NCBI RefSeq assembly: GCF_003030465.1
Contig: NZ_CP028339.1
Span: 3,542,041-3,606,040 of the forward strand
DNA length: 64,000 bases
Source: Thauera aromatica K172
Lineage (GTDB): Bacteria > Pseudomonadota > Gammaproteobacteria > Burkholderiales > Rhodocyclaceae
Direction of reading: 5' to 3'
Shown: one piece after another, positions 50,822-59,209 of the stretch
Layout of the letters: the number at the start of each line of letters is the position of its first letter
How positions within the stretch are numbered: the first letter of the stretch is position 1
Made by a program: the position numbers and the translations under genes
Notes under the pieces: model-generated
Seen by the model: only the letters and a program-made list of their open reading frames with translations
The model's database searches: none
Told to the model about the DNA's origin: nothing

Positions 50822-52017
50822 GACGCCGCGCCGACCAGGCGGTCGACGACCTCGATGCGGCTGCCGGCGGCGAGCGCCTTCTGGCTGTAGACCACCACGC
50901 GCTCGCCGCCGTGCAGGCCCTCGAGCACCTGCACGCGGCCGTCGAGGTCGGCCGTGCCCAGGCGCAGCGGCGCAAAGCGCAGCGCGCCGTCGTCTTCCAC
51001 CACCCAGGCGCCGAGGCGGCCGCCGAGGCGGTGCACGCTGGCGCTGGCCAGCACCGGCCGCGCCGGCAGGGCCGGCAGCTCGACGGTGACTTCGGCCAGC
51101 TCGCCGAGCGGCGGCAGGGGGGCGGGGAGGGCGGCGAAGTCGATCTTCGCCAGCACTTCCTCGGTGACCGCATCGGCCAGCGGCTCGATCCGCGCCACCC
51201 GTCCGGCGAGCGCGCTGCCGGCCGCCGAGCGGAGCACGATCTGCGCCGGCAGCGCGGCCTGCAGCCCGCTCGCACGCTGCTGATCGAAGCGCGCATGGAT
51301 CCACACGCTGGCCGGCTCGACGATCTCGACCACCGCCTGGCCGGCGACCACGGTGGTGCCGGGGTCGGCGTCGCGGCGCGTGACCAGGCCATCGACCGGC
51401 GCGATCAGGCGCAGGTTGGCGCGCTGCAGGCGCAGCGCATCACGCTCCGCGCGCAGGCGGATGAATTCCTGGCGCGCCGCCTCCAGACCGGCGCGCGCCG
51501 CCTGCAGCGCGGCGGCGGTGGCCTGGGCGTCCTGCTGCTTCGCGGCCGCGGCCTCGGTGCTGACGCTGTGGGTTTCGAGCAGGCGCGCGTAGCGCTGCGC
51601 CTGCGCCGCAGCGAAACGCTGGCGCGCTTCGGCCTCGCGGATCTGCGCCTCGGCGCTCGACACGTTCGCTTCGGCGCGCCGCCGCGCCGCCTCCTGCGCC
51701 GCCAGACGCTCGTCGAGATCGACCGGGTCGATCTCGCCCACCACCTGCCCGGCATGGACCCGCTCGCCCGGCTGCACCGCCACGTTCAGCACCCGCCCGG
51801 CGAAGGTCGGACCGATGCGGTGGCTGTAGCGCGCCTCCACGGTGCCGATGCCGTACAGCGCCGGCGTCAGCGCCTGCGCCTCGACCGTCGCCACCGTCAC
51901 CTGCACGCGCGCCAGCGGCCCCGCGCGCAGGGCGACGAAGACCAGCAGGCCGGCCAGGAGCAGCACCACCGCGGCCAGCGCCAGGCGGCGGCCGTTGGCG
52001 GAAAGCCATCGCTTCAT
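50818..52017 (-). CDS. HlyD/DevB-type periplasmic adaptor protein
   Basis: This 399-residue membrane-fusion protein has one N-terminal helix (LALAAVVLLLAGLLVFVAL), a biotinyl-lipoyl-like half (RIGPTFAGRVLNVAVQPGER), a long Ala/Glu/Arg-rich coiled-coil hairpin (about residues 95-190) and a second lipoyl half (LIAPVDGLVTRRDADPGTTV). It links the inner-membrane permease to an outer-membrane channel not encoded here. It overlaps the TetR gene stop (ATGA) and the permease start. Confidence 0.9.
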   Translation of the reverse strand: MKRWLSANGRRLALAAVVLLLAGLLVFVALRAGPLARVQVTVATVEAQALTPALYGIGTVEARYSHRIGPTFAGRVLNVAVQPGERVHAGQVVGEIDPVDLDERLAAQEAARRRAEANVSSAEAQIREAEARQRFAAAQAQRYARLLETHSVSTEAAAAKQQDAQATAAALQAARAGLEAARQEFIRLRAERDALRLQRANLRLIAPVDGLVTRRDADPGTTVVAGQAVVEIVEPASVWIHARFDQQRASGLQAALPAQIVLRSAAGSALAGRVARIEPLADAVTEEVLAKIDFAALPAPLPPLGELAEVTVELPALPARPVLASASVHRLGGRLGAWVVEDDGALRFAPLRLGTADLDGRVQVLEGLHGGERVVVYSQKALAAGSRIEVVDRLVGAAS

Positions 52018-52616
52018 GCCTGCCTCCGGATGCCGCGCAGGTAGATGCCGAGCACCGCCGGCGCCTCGCTGCGGAGGCGGCCGACGTCGCCGGCGAGCAG
52101 GGACTGCACCACCAGCCCCTGGACGGTGCCGACGAACAAGGTGGCCGCGGCGGCGAGATCGAGCGCGGAGTCGATCTCGCCCGCCGTCCGGCCGGCCTCG
52201 AGCAAGGCCCGCACGCGCTCGCCGTAGCGCCGCAGCAGGGTTTGCGCCATGCGCTTGGGGGCGGTGAGCTCGGCGCGCTGCAGCTCGCCGAACATCATCC
52301 GCGGCACCCCGGGGTGATCGGCGATGAAATCGATGTGGGTCATGAACATCGCCTCGAGCGCCGCGAGCGGGCTGGCTTCGGCCTGCACCGCACGCTCGAT
52401 GCGCGCCATCAGACGCTCGGCGACCCATTCCATCACCGCGCCCCACAGCGCCTCCTTGGTCGGGAAGTGGCGGAACAGCGCACCGTGGCTGAGCTGCATG
52501 CGCTCGGCGATGGTGGCGGTGGTGATCTCGCTCGGATTCTGCTCTCCGGCCAGCGCCACCACGGTTTCGACAGTGACGGCGCGGCGCTCGTCGGCGGGAA
52601 GGTGTCGGGAGCTCAT
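52014..52616 (-). CDS. TetR-family regulator of the ABC exporter operon
   Basis: The 200-residue protein has a TetR helix-turn-helix, ITTATIAERMQLSHGALFRH, near residues 31-50 and an all-helical ligand domain with MFMTHIDFIADHPGVPRMMF. The operon order TetR, adaptor, permease, ATPase suggests it represses its own exporter and is released by the exported compound. A palindrome, GAGTAA-N4-TTACTC, lies 28 bp upstream of the chosen ATG. No ribosome site is obvious there, so the start is uncertain. Confidence 0.87.
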   Translation of the reverse strand: MSSRHLPADERRAVTVETVVALAGEQNPSEITTATIAERMQLSHGALFRHFPTKEALWGAVMEWVAERLMARIERAVQAEASPLAALEAMFMTHIDFIADHPGVPRMMFGELQRAELTAPKRMAQTLLRRYGERVRALLEAGRTAGEIDSALDLAAAATLFVGTVQGLVVQSLLAGDVGRLRSEAPAVLGIYLRGIRRQA

Positions 52617-52643
52617 AGGAGGATTCGACCATCTGGACTCAGG

Positions 52644-52659
52644 GAGTAAGTATTTACTC
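52644..52659. promoter_or_regulatory. Palindromic operator upstream of the TetR gene
   Basis: GAGTAA-N4-TTACTC has perfect arms within the A+T-rich promoter of the operon, as expected of a TetR-type operator. Confidence 0.6.
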
Positions 52660-52770
52660 ACTTTTATCCGATGGAAGCAAGCACCGCCGCCCGGCAAACG
52701 TGCAATCGGTGCGCATCGCAGCCCCTTGTTCACATCCGCCATGCCCGGCAAGAGATACAAACGGGACGGG

Positions 52771-52810
52771 GCGGCGGATAGCGGCGGATAGCGGCGGATA
52801 GCGGCGGATA
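52771..52810. repeat. Four tandem copies of a 10-bp unit
   Basis: GCGGCGGATA is repeated four times without error between the TetR promoter and the 3' end of the AlbA_2 gene. Confidence 0.9.
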
Positions 52811-52823
52811 GCGCGGGTAACGA

Positions 52824-54512
52824 TTACGCACACTCGCTATCGCCAAGCGTGTAGAACGTCCACCGCTTCTCTCCCTGCTTCACCAGTCGGCCATCCGCCG
52901 TCAGCCGCTTCAACAATTTCTGCGCCTGATCCCCGCTCAAGCGGCACAACTCCATGGCCTCGCTGCGCTGGATGCGTCCGTGATGCCGAACATGGCCCAG
53001 TACCAGTTGCTCATGCTGCAGGCTGCTGAAACCCGCTTGCCGCGTGTACGCCACCTGTTCACCCTTGGCCCGATACATATCCGCCGACAAGGTATAGCTG
53101 CGGCTACGCACATTCCCATGCGCCTCTACCAGACCCGCCTCGACCAAACGCTCCAGCGTGCGCCTGGCGCGCACCGCGTCACGCTGGATGTGGGATGCCA
53201 GCCCTTCGGCACTCAACCGCTTGTGCTCGCGCAAGGCGGCCAGCGCGATCAGGCTGTCGATCGGCAGCGGCGCGCCGCCCTGGCGGCCTTCCTGTTCCAC
53301 CACCAGTTTTAGAAAAACTTCGTCCGCCGACGCCGTGTCCAGTTGCAGGACGACGCTGTTGCTGTCGGTGCGGCTGTAGTCCGGCTCGGGGCGGCCAAAG
53401 CGCAGCATGCCACGGTAGATCGTATCCACACCTCGGCCCGAACGCTCGACGATGCCGACCCGCTTCATCGCATCGGCCAGCGTGCGGTTGCGCGGACGTG
53501 GCTCGGTGATCAGCAGGTTGTCCAGGGTCACGCCCTCCACCAGGCCGCCGGGGTTGCTGATGGTCAGGCCGTCATCGTCCAGTCGCACATGCACCGCGCT
53601 CAGGCGGTGGTAATCACGATGCACCAGCGCATTGGCAACGGCCTCGCGAAATGCCCCCATGTCCACCTTGGGCACCGGGACGCGGAACAGCCCCACCTGA
53701 ATCTCGCGCTCGGGGTTGTAGGGGCGGAAATTGGTCTCCAGCCAATCCAGCGCCTTCAACAGTGGGAAGCGGCGGAACTCGTTGAACGCCACGGCCTCGC
53801 GCGCCAGTACCTGAAAGGCGAATTCATGCGTGGGTACCTTGTCACGCAAGGCGGTTTCGCGGCCGATGAGCAGCAGCCCGGTCAGCGTCGGCACGCGCTG
53901 GCCGGCCTCGTCGCGGGTGGTGAAGCCCAGCGCGCCGTCCATGGCTTCGTCATCCAGTTCCAGCAGCACGCGGTCGCCGCCATATTGCCGCACGGTCTGG
54001 CGCAGACGCTCGCGCTCCAGCGGGTCGAAGTCGGCCAACGTGGCGCCGGCCACCGCTTGCGCCGAAACATCCACCAGACCAAACCGGCTTGCCCGGCTGC
54101 TGCGTTCGTGCGGCAGCAGCGCCACGCATTCCGGTGTGCCGTCCTGCTTGATGCGGCGGCGCAGGTACACGCCCGCCGTGGTTGCCACCTCGCCGGAGGA
54201 TTTGGGGACGGTGATGCGCGCCACGCGTACGCCGGCAAGCTCTACCGGTTCGACGCGAACGGCCAGCGACGGCGAGGTCCGCGCTGCAACCAACCCCGGC
54301 AAGCCGAACAAGTTCTGATGCGCCTGGTGCAGGCCGGTGGGCGTACCGTCGTCCTCCACGCCCAGCCACAGCTCACCGCCGTCGGTATTGGCCATGCACA
54401 CCAGCGACTCGACCAGCTCATCGTCGGGCAGGCGCTTGCGGTCGCTCTTGAACTCGACGGTCAAGGTTTCCGCGAGTGGCAGCGTAGGTGCAGCTTGCGC
54501 TTCGTCGCTCAT
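52824..54512 (-). CDS. AlbA_2 (Schlafen-type) RecG-like regulatory protein
   Basis: The 562-residue protein has an N-terminal AlbA_2 domain (ETLTVEFKSDRK, then ANTDGGELWLGVEDDGTPTG), the conserved NALVHRDYHRLSAVHVRLDD region and KRVGIVERSGRGVDTIYRGM of the COG2865 family. Winged-helix segments follow at the C-terminus. Such proteins are predicted DNA-binding regulators or helicase-related, often in accessory or defence contexts. The start at 54512 has GGAGG 5 bp upstream. The gene is alone, next to a 10-bp tandem repeat. Confidence 0.87.
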   Translation of the reverse strand: MSDEAQAAPTLPLAETLTVEFKSDRKRLPDDELVESLVCMANTDGGELWLGVEDDGTPTGLHQAHQNLFGLPGLVAARTSPSLAVRVEPVELAGVRVARITVPKSSGEVATTAGVYLRRRIKQDGTPECVALLPHERSSRASRFGLVDVSAQAVAGATLADFDPLERERLRQTVRQYGGDRVLLELDDEAMDGALGFTTRDEAGQRVPTLTGLLLIGRETALRDKVPTHEFAFQVLAREAVAFNEFRRFPLLKALDWLETNFRPYNPEREIQVGLFRVPVPKVDMGAFREAVANALVHRDYHRLSAVHVRLDDDGLTISNPGGLVEGVTLDNLLITEPRPRNRTLADAMKRVGIVERSGRGVDTIYRGMLRFGRPEPDYSRTDSNSVVLQLDTASADEVFLKLVVEQEGRQGGAPLPIDSLIALAALREHKRLSAEGLASHIQRDAVRARRTLERLVEAGLVEAHGNVRSRSYTLSADMYRAKGEQVAYTRQAGFSSLQHEQLVLGHVRHHGRIQRSEAMELCRLSGDQAQKLLKRLTADGRLVKQGEKRWTFYTLGDSECA

Positions 54513-54800
54513 GCCTTCCTCCATGTGGCGTTCTTCGCTGGCTTCTTGCCGACAGGATGGCTTTCCGCCTGGACCCCGCTGTGCGGCGACGAACGACGCA
54601 GGGCCATGGGACACCACGCTGTGCATGACCGTGCGTAAGGCCTGGCAGCGGAGCGCGATCCGGCCGGCCGGGATGTGCCGACTGGGCAAAAGTCAGCGGG
54701 GAGTCTAACCGGTCGATGCCCTTCGAAACAGCCGTTTCCGCCCCCGGTCAACGCCCCCGCGACACCCCCAGACAAGCCCCGTTCGGCGCACACGGCACCG

Positions 54801-56279
54801 TCATCTCGCGGATCGCGGCAGCCGGACGGTGAACTCGAGACCGCCCAGCGGGCTGTCGCCCAGTTCGATGCTGCCGCCATGGAGCTCGGCGATCCGGGCG
54901 ACGATGGACAGCCCCAGCCCCGCGCCCTGCCCCGGGCCGTGGCGGAAGAAGCGCTCGAACACCTGGGCCCGCATTTCGGGGACAACGCCGGGGCCGCTGT
55001 CGTGCACGCTCAGCGCCACGGCGTCGGCGCACGGGCGCAGCTCAACCCGCACCAGGCCCCCTTCCGGGCTGTGCTGGAGCGCATTGGCGACCAGGTTCTG
55101 GAGCAGGATTTCGAGGCTCGGGGCGTCGGCGGGGACGCTGAAATCGCCGCCTTCGGCGCACTCGAAGCTCAGTTCCTGGCCATGTTCGAGCGCCAGCGGG
55201 ATGATCCCGGCGAGCGCACCGCGGACGAAGGTGGCGAGCTCGAGCGGGGCCATCCCCGCCTTCGCCGCGCCGGGTTCGAGGCGGGCGAGGGTCAGCAGCT
55301 GGGTCACCACCCGCGTGGCGCGCTCGACGCCGCCGACCAGCTGCTTCAAGGCCTCCTCGCGATCGCCGGGGTCGGGCGCCTGGAGCGCGTTCTGGGCATG
55401 GATGCGCAGCACCGCCAGCGGCGTGCGCAGCTCGTGCGCGGCATCGGCGAGGAAGCGCTTCTCGCGTTCGAGCAGCGCGGTGAGCTGGCCGAGCAGGCGG
55501 TTCAGCGACGCCACCACCGGCTCCAGCTCCTGCGGCAGAGGGGCGAGCACCAAGGGCGACAGGTTGCCGGGGTCACGCGCCTTCAGCAGGCGCACCATCC
55601 GCGCCAGCGGGCGCAGCCCCCAGCCCACCGCCAGCCACACCAGCACCGCGAGCAGCGGCAGGCCGATCAGGTCCGGGAGCAGGCTGCGCAGCGCGATCTT
55701 GGCCGCCAGTTCGCCACGCACGTCCTCGCGCTCGCCGACCAGCACCCACTGCCGGTCGCGTACATCGTGGAGCATGAACAGCCGCCAGCGGTGCCCGTCC
55801 ACGCGCACCTCGTGGTAGCCGGCGAGCGCTTCGGGAAGGGGGGCGGCAGCCCGGTCCGCGGTCGCGGCATCGGCCGCGGCCGGCGGCCGACGTTGCACGA
55901 GCGCGTCGAGCGCATCGAGCGCCGCGGCCGGCGCGCTCGCCGACTGCAGCAGGGCCTGGCCGTGCTCATCGTAGATGACGAAGCCGAGCTTGCTCTCGTA
56001 TTCGTGCCCCACCGCTCCAGCCGGTACATCGCCCTGGCCCGCCACCCCGTTCTGCGCCATCGCTTCGTCCAGCGCCGTCTGCATCGCCTGCCGCATCGAC
56101 GCCGGCAACTCGCCGCCGACCATGCCGGCGAGCAGGCGCGCGGTCTGCACCAGGCCGGCGTCGAACACTTCCTCGACTTCATGGCGGGCATCGCGGTAGC
56201 TCTTGTAGGAAATCAACGTCAGCGTCAGGCTGAGCAGGCCGAGCACGAGCAGCAGGGTACGGCTGCGGATCGAGCGCAT
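54801..56279 (-). CDS. Sensor histidine kinase (QseC/PmrB-like)
   Basis: This 492-residue kinase has an N-terminal helix, a periplasmic sensor of about 150 residues, a second helix (LIGLPLLAVLVWLAVGWGL), a HAMP-like region and the core. The H-box is FLADAAHELRTPLAVLRIHA, the N-box NLVANALQHSPEGG, and the G-boxes are HDSGPGV and GAGLGLSIV. It shares one base with the regulator's stop codon. PmrB/QseC types sense metals or envelope stress. It is the last gene of the hemolysin-like cluster. Confidence 0.93.
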   Translation of the reverse strand: MRSIRSRTLLLVLGLLSLTLTLISYKSYRDARHEVEEVFDAGLVQTARLLAGMVGGELPASMRQAMQTALDEAMAQNGVAGQGDVPAGAVGHEYESKLGFVIYDEHGQALLQSASAPAAALDALDALVQRRPPAAADAATADRAAAPLPEALAGYHEVRVDGHRWRLFMLHDVRDRQWVLVGEREDVRGELAAKIALRSLLPDLIGLPLLAVLVWLAVGWGLRPLARMVRLLKARDPGNLSPLVLAPLPQELEPVVASLNRLLGQLTALLEREKRFLADAAHELRTPLAVLRIHAQNALQAPDPGDREEALKQLVGGVERATRVVTQLLTLARLEPGAAKAGMAPLELATFVRGALAGIIPLALEHGQELSFECAEGGDFSVPADAPSLEILLQNLVANALQHSPEGGLVRVELRPCADAVALSVHDSGPGVVPEMRAQVFERFFRHGPGQGAGLGLSIVARIAELHGGSIELGDSPLGGLEFTVRLPRSAR

Positions 56280-56938
56280 CAGGCCTTGTCCACCAGATAG
56301 CCGACGCCGCGCACGGTACGGATCAGCTCCGGGAAGAGCTTCCTGCGCAGATGGTGGATGTGCACTTCGAGCGCGTTGCTTTCCGCTTCTTCATCCCAGC
56401 CATAGAGCACCTGCTGCAGGCGGTCGCGGGTCAGCACGCGGCCGGGCTGGGCGAGCAGTTCATGCAGCAGCAGGAACTCCTTGCGCTGCAGCGCCACCGC
56501 CTGGCCGCGGTAGCTGACCTGCTGGTTGACCGGGTCGAGGTGGATGCCGCGGTATTCGAGCACGGGCTGCGGGCGATTGAAGCTGCGCCGCAGCAGGGCA
56601 CGCAGCCGCGCCTTCAGCTCATCGACATCGAACGGCTTGACCAGGTAGTCGTCCGCCCCCGCATCCAGCCCGGCGATGCGGTCGGCGGTGGCGTCGCGCG
56701 CGGTCAGCACCAGCACCGGCACCGGGTTGGCCGCAGCGCGCAGGCGGCGCAGCACTTCCAGCCCGTCCACGCGGGGCAGGCCGAGGTCGAGAATGGCGAG
56801 ATCGAAACTTTCGTGGCGCAGCGCGTGGAGGGCGCTGTCGCCGTCCTGCACCCAGTCCACGGTGTAGGCTTCGGGCTTGAGCGCCACCCGAATCCCCTGC
56901 CCGAGGGCGGCGTCATCTTCGACCAGCAATATCCGCAT
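56279..56938 (-). CDS. OmpR-family response regulator (QseB/PmrA-like)
   Basis: This 219-residue regulator has a receiver domain with acidic cluster LLVEDDAAL, phosphoacceptor Asp in LAILDLGLPRVDG and Lys in YLVKPFD. A winged-helix DNA-binding domain follows (NALEVHIHHLRRKLFPELIR). The group binds direct repeats of TTAA spaced by five bases. Two such sites lie at the other end of the cluster, in the divergent promoter of the hemolysin-like and FMN-binding protein genes. It lies 123 bp after the TPR gene. Confidence 0.94.
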   Translation of the reverse strand: MRILLVEDDAALGQGIRVALKPEAYTVDWVQDGDSALHALRHESFDLAILDLGLPRVDGLEVLRRLRAAANPVPVLVLTARDATADRIAGLDAGADDYLVKPFDVDELKARLRALLRRSFNRPQPVLEYRGIHLDPVNQQVSYRGQAVALQRKEFLLLHELLAQPGRVLTRDRLQQVLYGWDEEAESNALEVHIHHLRRKLFPELIRTVRGVGYLVDKA

Positions 56939-57061
56939 CTTCCTTCCTGTCCGCTTGCCGCATCCGGCCACTTTATTCCCGTTCGCGCCGCGACGGGCGG
57001 GACACGTGCATCCAGCACTCCCGCTCACCCCACCCTTCCCGCCAGCCCCGCAGCGCCTCCT

Positions 57062-57712
57062 TCACTCCATGTTCTCTTTCACCTCAGCGAGCAGGCGACG
57101 GATTTCGGCGCGGCGGCCGGCATCGGCACTGGCGCGGTCGGGACGATCAGGCGCGGCGAGCGCCTTTTCGAGGGCGGCGCGCGCTTCAGGGTAGCGCTTC
57201 TGCCGGCGCAGGAAGTCGCCGTAGAAGTAATTGGGGTCGATCCCGTCCGGGTTGAGGGCGAGCGCCTTCTTCAGCAGGAGCTCGGCCTGCGCATCGTCGC
57301 CGAAACCCAGCGGCCAGCCCGGAACCTGATAGTAGAGGCTGCCCAGGCTGGTGTAGGCGGAGCCATCGAGCGCTGCGGGGTCGAGCGCGAGCGCCTGCTC
57401 GAGCTCGGCTTTGGCCTGCTTGACCAGATCGAGCGCACCGAGCCCGCCCTTGGCGCCGGCCCAGGTGCTGAGGATGATGCCGCGCCAGATGTGCAGCTCG
57501 GCAGCCTTCGGTTCATCGGCGAGCGCCTTCCCGGCCTCCCCGGCGAGTGCGGCGAAGGCGGTCTCACGCTGCTTTTCCGGCAGCTGGTAGTGGATTTCGG
57601 CCCAGCGTTCCTGCAGCTGGTGGAGCCTGGCCTGGCCGGCTTCGCCGAGGGCAAAGGCGGGCAGGCTGGCGCAGGCGAACAGGAGCGGGAACAGGCGGTA
57701 GAGGGGTTTCAT
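57062..57712 (-). CDS. Periplasmic TPR protein
   Basis: This 216-residue protein has a signal peptide (MKPLYRLFPLLFACASLPAF) and tetratricopeptide-like repeats from about residue 60 to 200, with KAELEQALALDPAALDGSAY and AELLLKKALALNPDGIDPNY. It lies 11 bp after the SDR gene. TPR proteins scaffold protein complexes; its partner is unknown, but its place in the cluster suggests a role in the same pathway or its export. Confidence 0.82.
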   Translation of the reverse strand: MKPLYRLFPLLFACASLPAFALGEAGQARLHQLQERWAEIHYQLPEKQRETAFAALAGEAGKALADEPKAAELHIWRGIILSTWAGAKGGLGALDLVKQAKAELEQALALDPAALDGSAYTSLGSLYYQVPGWPLGFGDDAQAELLLKKALALNPDGIDPNYFYGDFLRRQKRYPEARAALEKALAAPDRPDRASADAGRRAEIRRLLAEVKENME

Positions 57713-57723
57713 CGGTTTTTCCT

Positions 57724-58545
57724 TCAGAGCGGAGGCGGGGTGGAACGGGAGTGCGCACCGGCGGGACGGGCAAAATGCTTGACCACCGCCAGCTGGCGAC
57801 GCAGCGCGCGATCGACGATGCGCGGCAGCACGGTGTTGAGACGGACGAAGAATTTTTCCGGCCAGCCCAGATAGAGCTCTTCGCGCTCGCGGCGGATCGC
57901 CTCGACGATGCGCGCGGCGACCGCGTCCGGATCGTCCATCGCGACCCCGAGCTGCGTGTTCATCGCCACCACGGGCGCGGCGTTCATCGCCGTGCGGGTC
58001 GCGCGCGGGGCGACGTAGAGCACCTTCACCCGACTGTCGGCCAGTTCGCGGCGCAGCGCTTCGGAGAAGCCGCGCACGGCGAACTTGCTCGCGCAATAGG
58101 CGGCGAAGCCCGGATAGCCGATCGAGCCGAAGGTGGAGCCGAGGTTGACCAGCACCGCACGCGGCGCCTGGCGCAACACCGGCAGCAGACGCTGGGTGAG
58201 CTGCACGGTGGCGGTGACGTTGAGTCCGATCAGGTGGGCGATCGCCTCTTCGTCCTGGCTTTCCAGCAAGCCGAAGCGGTTGATCCCGGCGGCATTGATC
58301 AGGCAGTTCAGGCCATCGCAGCGGCGCGCGGCGGCCAGCACCGCGTCACGCCCGGCGCGCTCGCACAGATCGGCGCGGACGCAATCGACCTGGCCGGGGT
58401 AGCGCTGCGCGAGCGCGGCAAAGGCCTCGGTCTCACGCCCGACCAGCAGCACCCGGGCGCCGCCAGCGCACAGCTGCTCGGCCAGCGCCTGGCCGATCCC
58501 TCCGCTCGCTCCGGTGAGCAGGGCACGACATTCGGAAAGTCGCAT
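57724..58545 (-). CDS. Short-chain dehydrogenase/reductase
   Basis: This 273-residue classical SDR has the NAD(P) motif TGASGGIGQALAE at residue 10, NAAG at about 85, and the active-site Ser and YCASK Tyr/Lys (FAAYCASKFAVRGFSEAL). The start with GAGGAGG 6 bp upstream is well supported. It lies 10 bp after the diiron protein gene. It probably reduces or oxidises an intermediate, possibly a fatty aldehyde, made by the ligase and the oxygenase-like enzyme; the substrate is unknown. Confidence 0.9.
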   Translation of the reverse strand: MRLSECRALLTGASGGIGQALAEQLCAGGARVLLVGRETEAFAALAQRYPGQVDCVRADLCERAGRDAVLAAARRCDGLNCLINAAGINRFGLLESQDEEAIAHLIGLNVTATVQLTQRLLPVLRQAPRAVLVNLGSTFGSIGYPGFAAYCASKFAVRGFSEALRRELADSRVKVLYVAPRATRTAMNAAPVVAMNTQLGVAMDDPDAVAARIVEAIRREREELYLGWPEKFFVRLNTVLPRIVDRALRRQLAVVKHFARPAGAHSRSTPPPL

Positions 58546-58555
58546 CACGGCCTCC

Positions 58556-59209
58556 TCAGGCGGACTGCGCCAGGGTGCGGAACAGGTCCGCGTACAGGCG
58601 GTAGACCACTTTCGCGGTATGGACCACCGCGGCCTGGTCGTCGGCGCAGTCAAGGCGGTTCATCAGCCGCTCGAAGAAGCGGATGTGTTCCTGGTCCAGG
58701 CTGCCGTGGGAGTTCAGGTAGGTGAATGCCTGGGCGGGCAGCTGCAGGCTGCGCTGCAGCGTGCCCGCGGCCCGGGTCGCGAGCGCGATGCTGGTGCCTT
58801 CGAGGACGTTGACCATGCCGAAGAAGCTCACCGGGTTGTGGCGCGCGATGCGGTCGTAGACGTAGGCGACCATCAGCTCGGTGGCCAGCGCCGGCTGGCC
58901 GTGGCGCACGGCGTCGGCATCGGCGCCGCAGGCGGCGATGTCGGCGAGGATCCATTCCTGGTGGCCGGTCTCCTCGCCGATGTATTCGGCGACCGCTTCG
59001 CGCAGCCACTCCAGGCGCTCAGGCAGGCGCGCGCCGCAGGCCATCAGCAGGGGCACGGTATGCTTGACGTGGTGGTAGGCCTCGGTCAGGAAGGCGACAT
59101 AGCGGTCGCGGCCGACCGTGCCGGCAAGCGCCTGGCGGATGATCGGCGCATCAAACAGGTATTCGCGCTCGGCGGCGGTCTGTCGTTGCAGCTGGTCAAA
59201 GAAGTTCAT
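58556..59209 (-). CDS. Heme-oxygenase-like diiron protein (HDO/TenA-like)
   Basis: This 217-residue all-helical protein has the metal ligands expected of heme-oxygenase-like diiron enzymes: E-x2-H in EETGHQEW, the Glu in NVLEGTS and H-x3-D-x2-H in HGSLDQEHIRFF. Relatives such as UndA cleave fatty acids to alkenes, and others are oxidases of amino-acid-derived substrates. It overlaps the AMP-ligase gene by four bases. Together with the ligase it could act on an activated fatty acid; this is inference. Confidence 0.82.
   Translation of the reverse strand: MNFFDQLQRQTAAEREYLFDAPIIRQALAGTVGRDRYVAFLTEAYHHVKHTVPLLMACGARLPERLEWLREAVAEYIGEETGHQEWILADIAACGADADAVRHGQPALATELMVAYVYDRIARHNPVSFFGMVNVLEGTSIALATRAAGTLQRSLQLPAQAFTYLNSHGSLDQEHIRFFERLMNRLDCADDQAAVVHTAKVVYRLYADLFRTLAQSA

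Noticed and set aside
52771-52810. CRISPR-like repeat
   Set aside because: The four 10-bp units are directly adjacent with no spacers.
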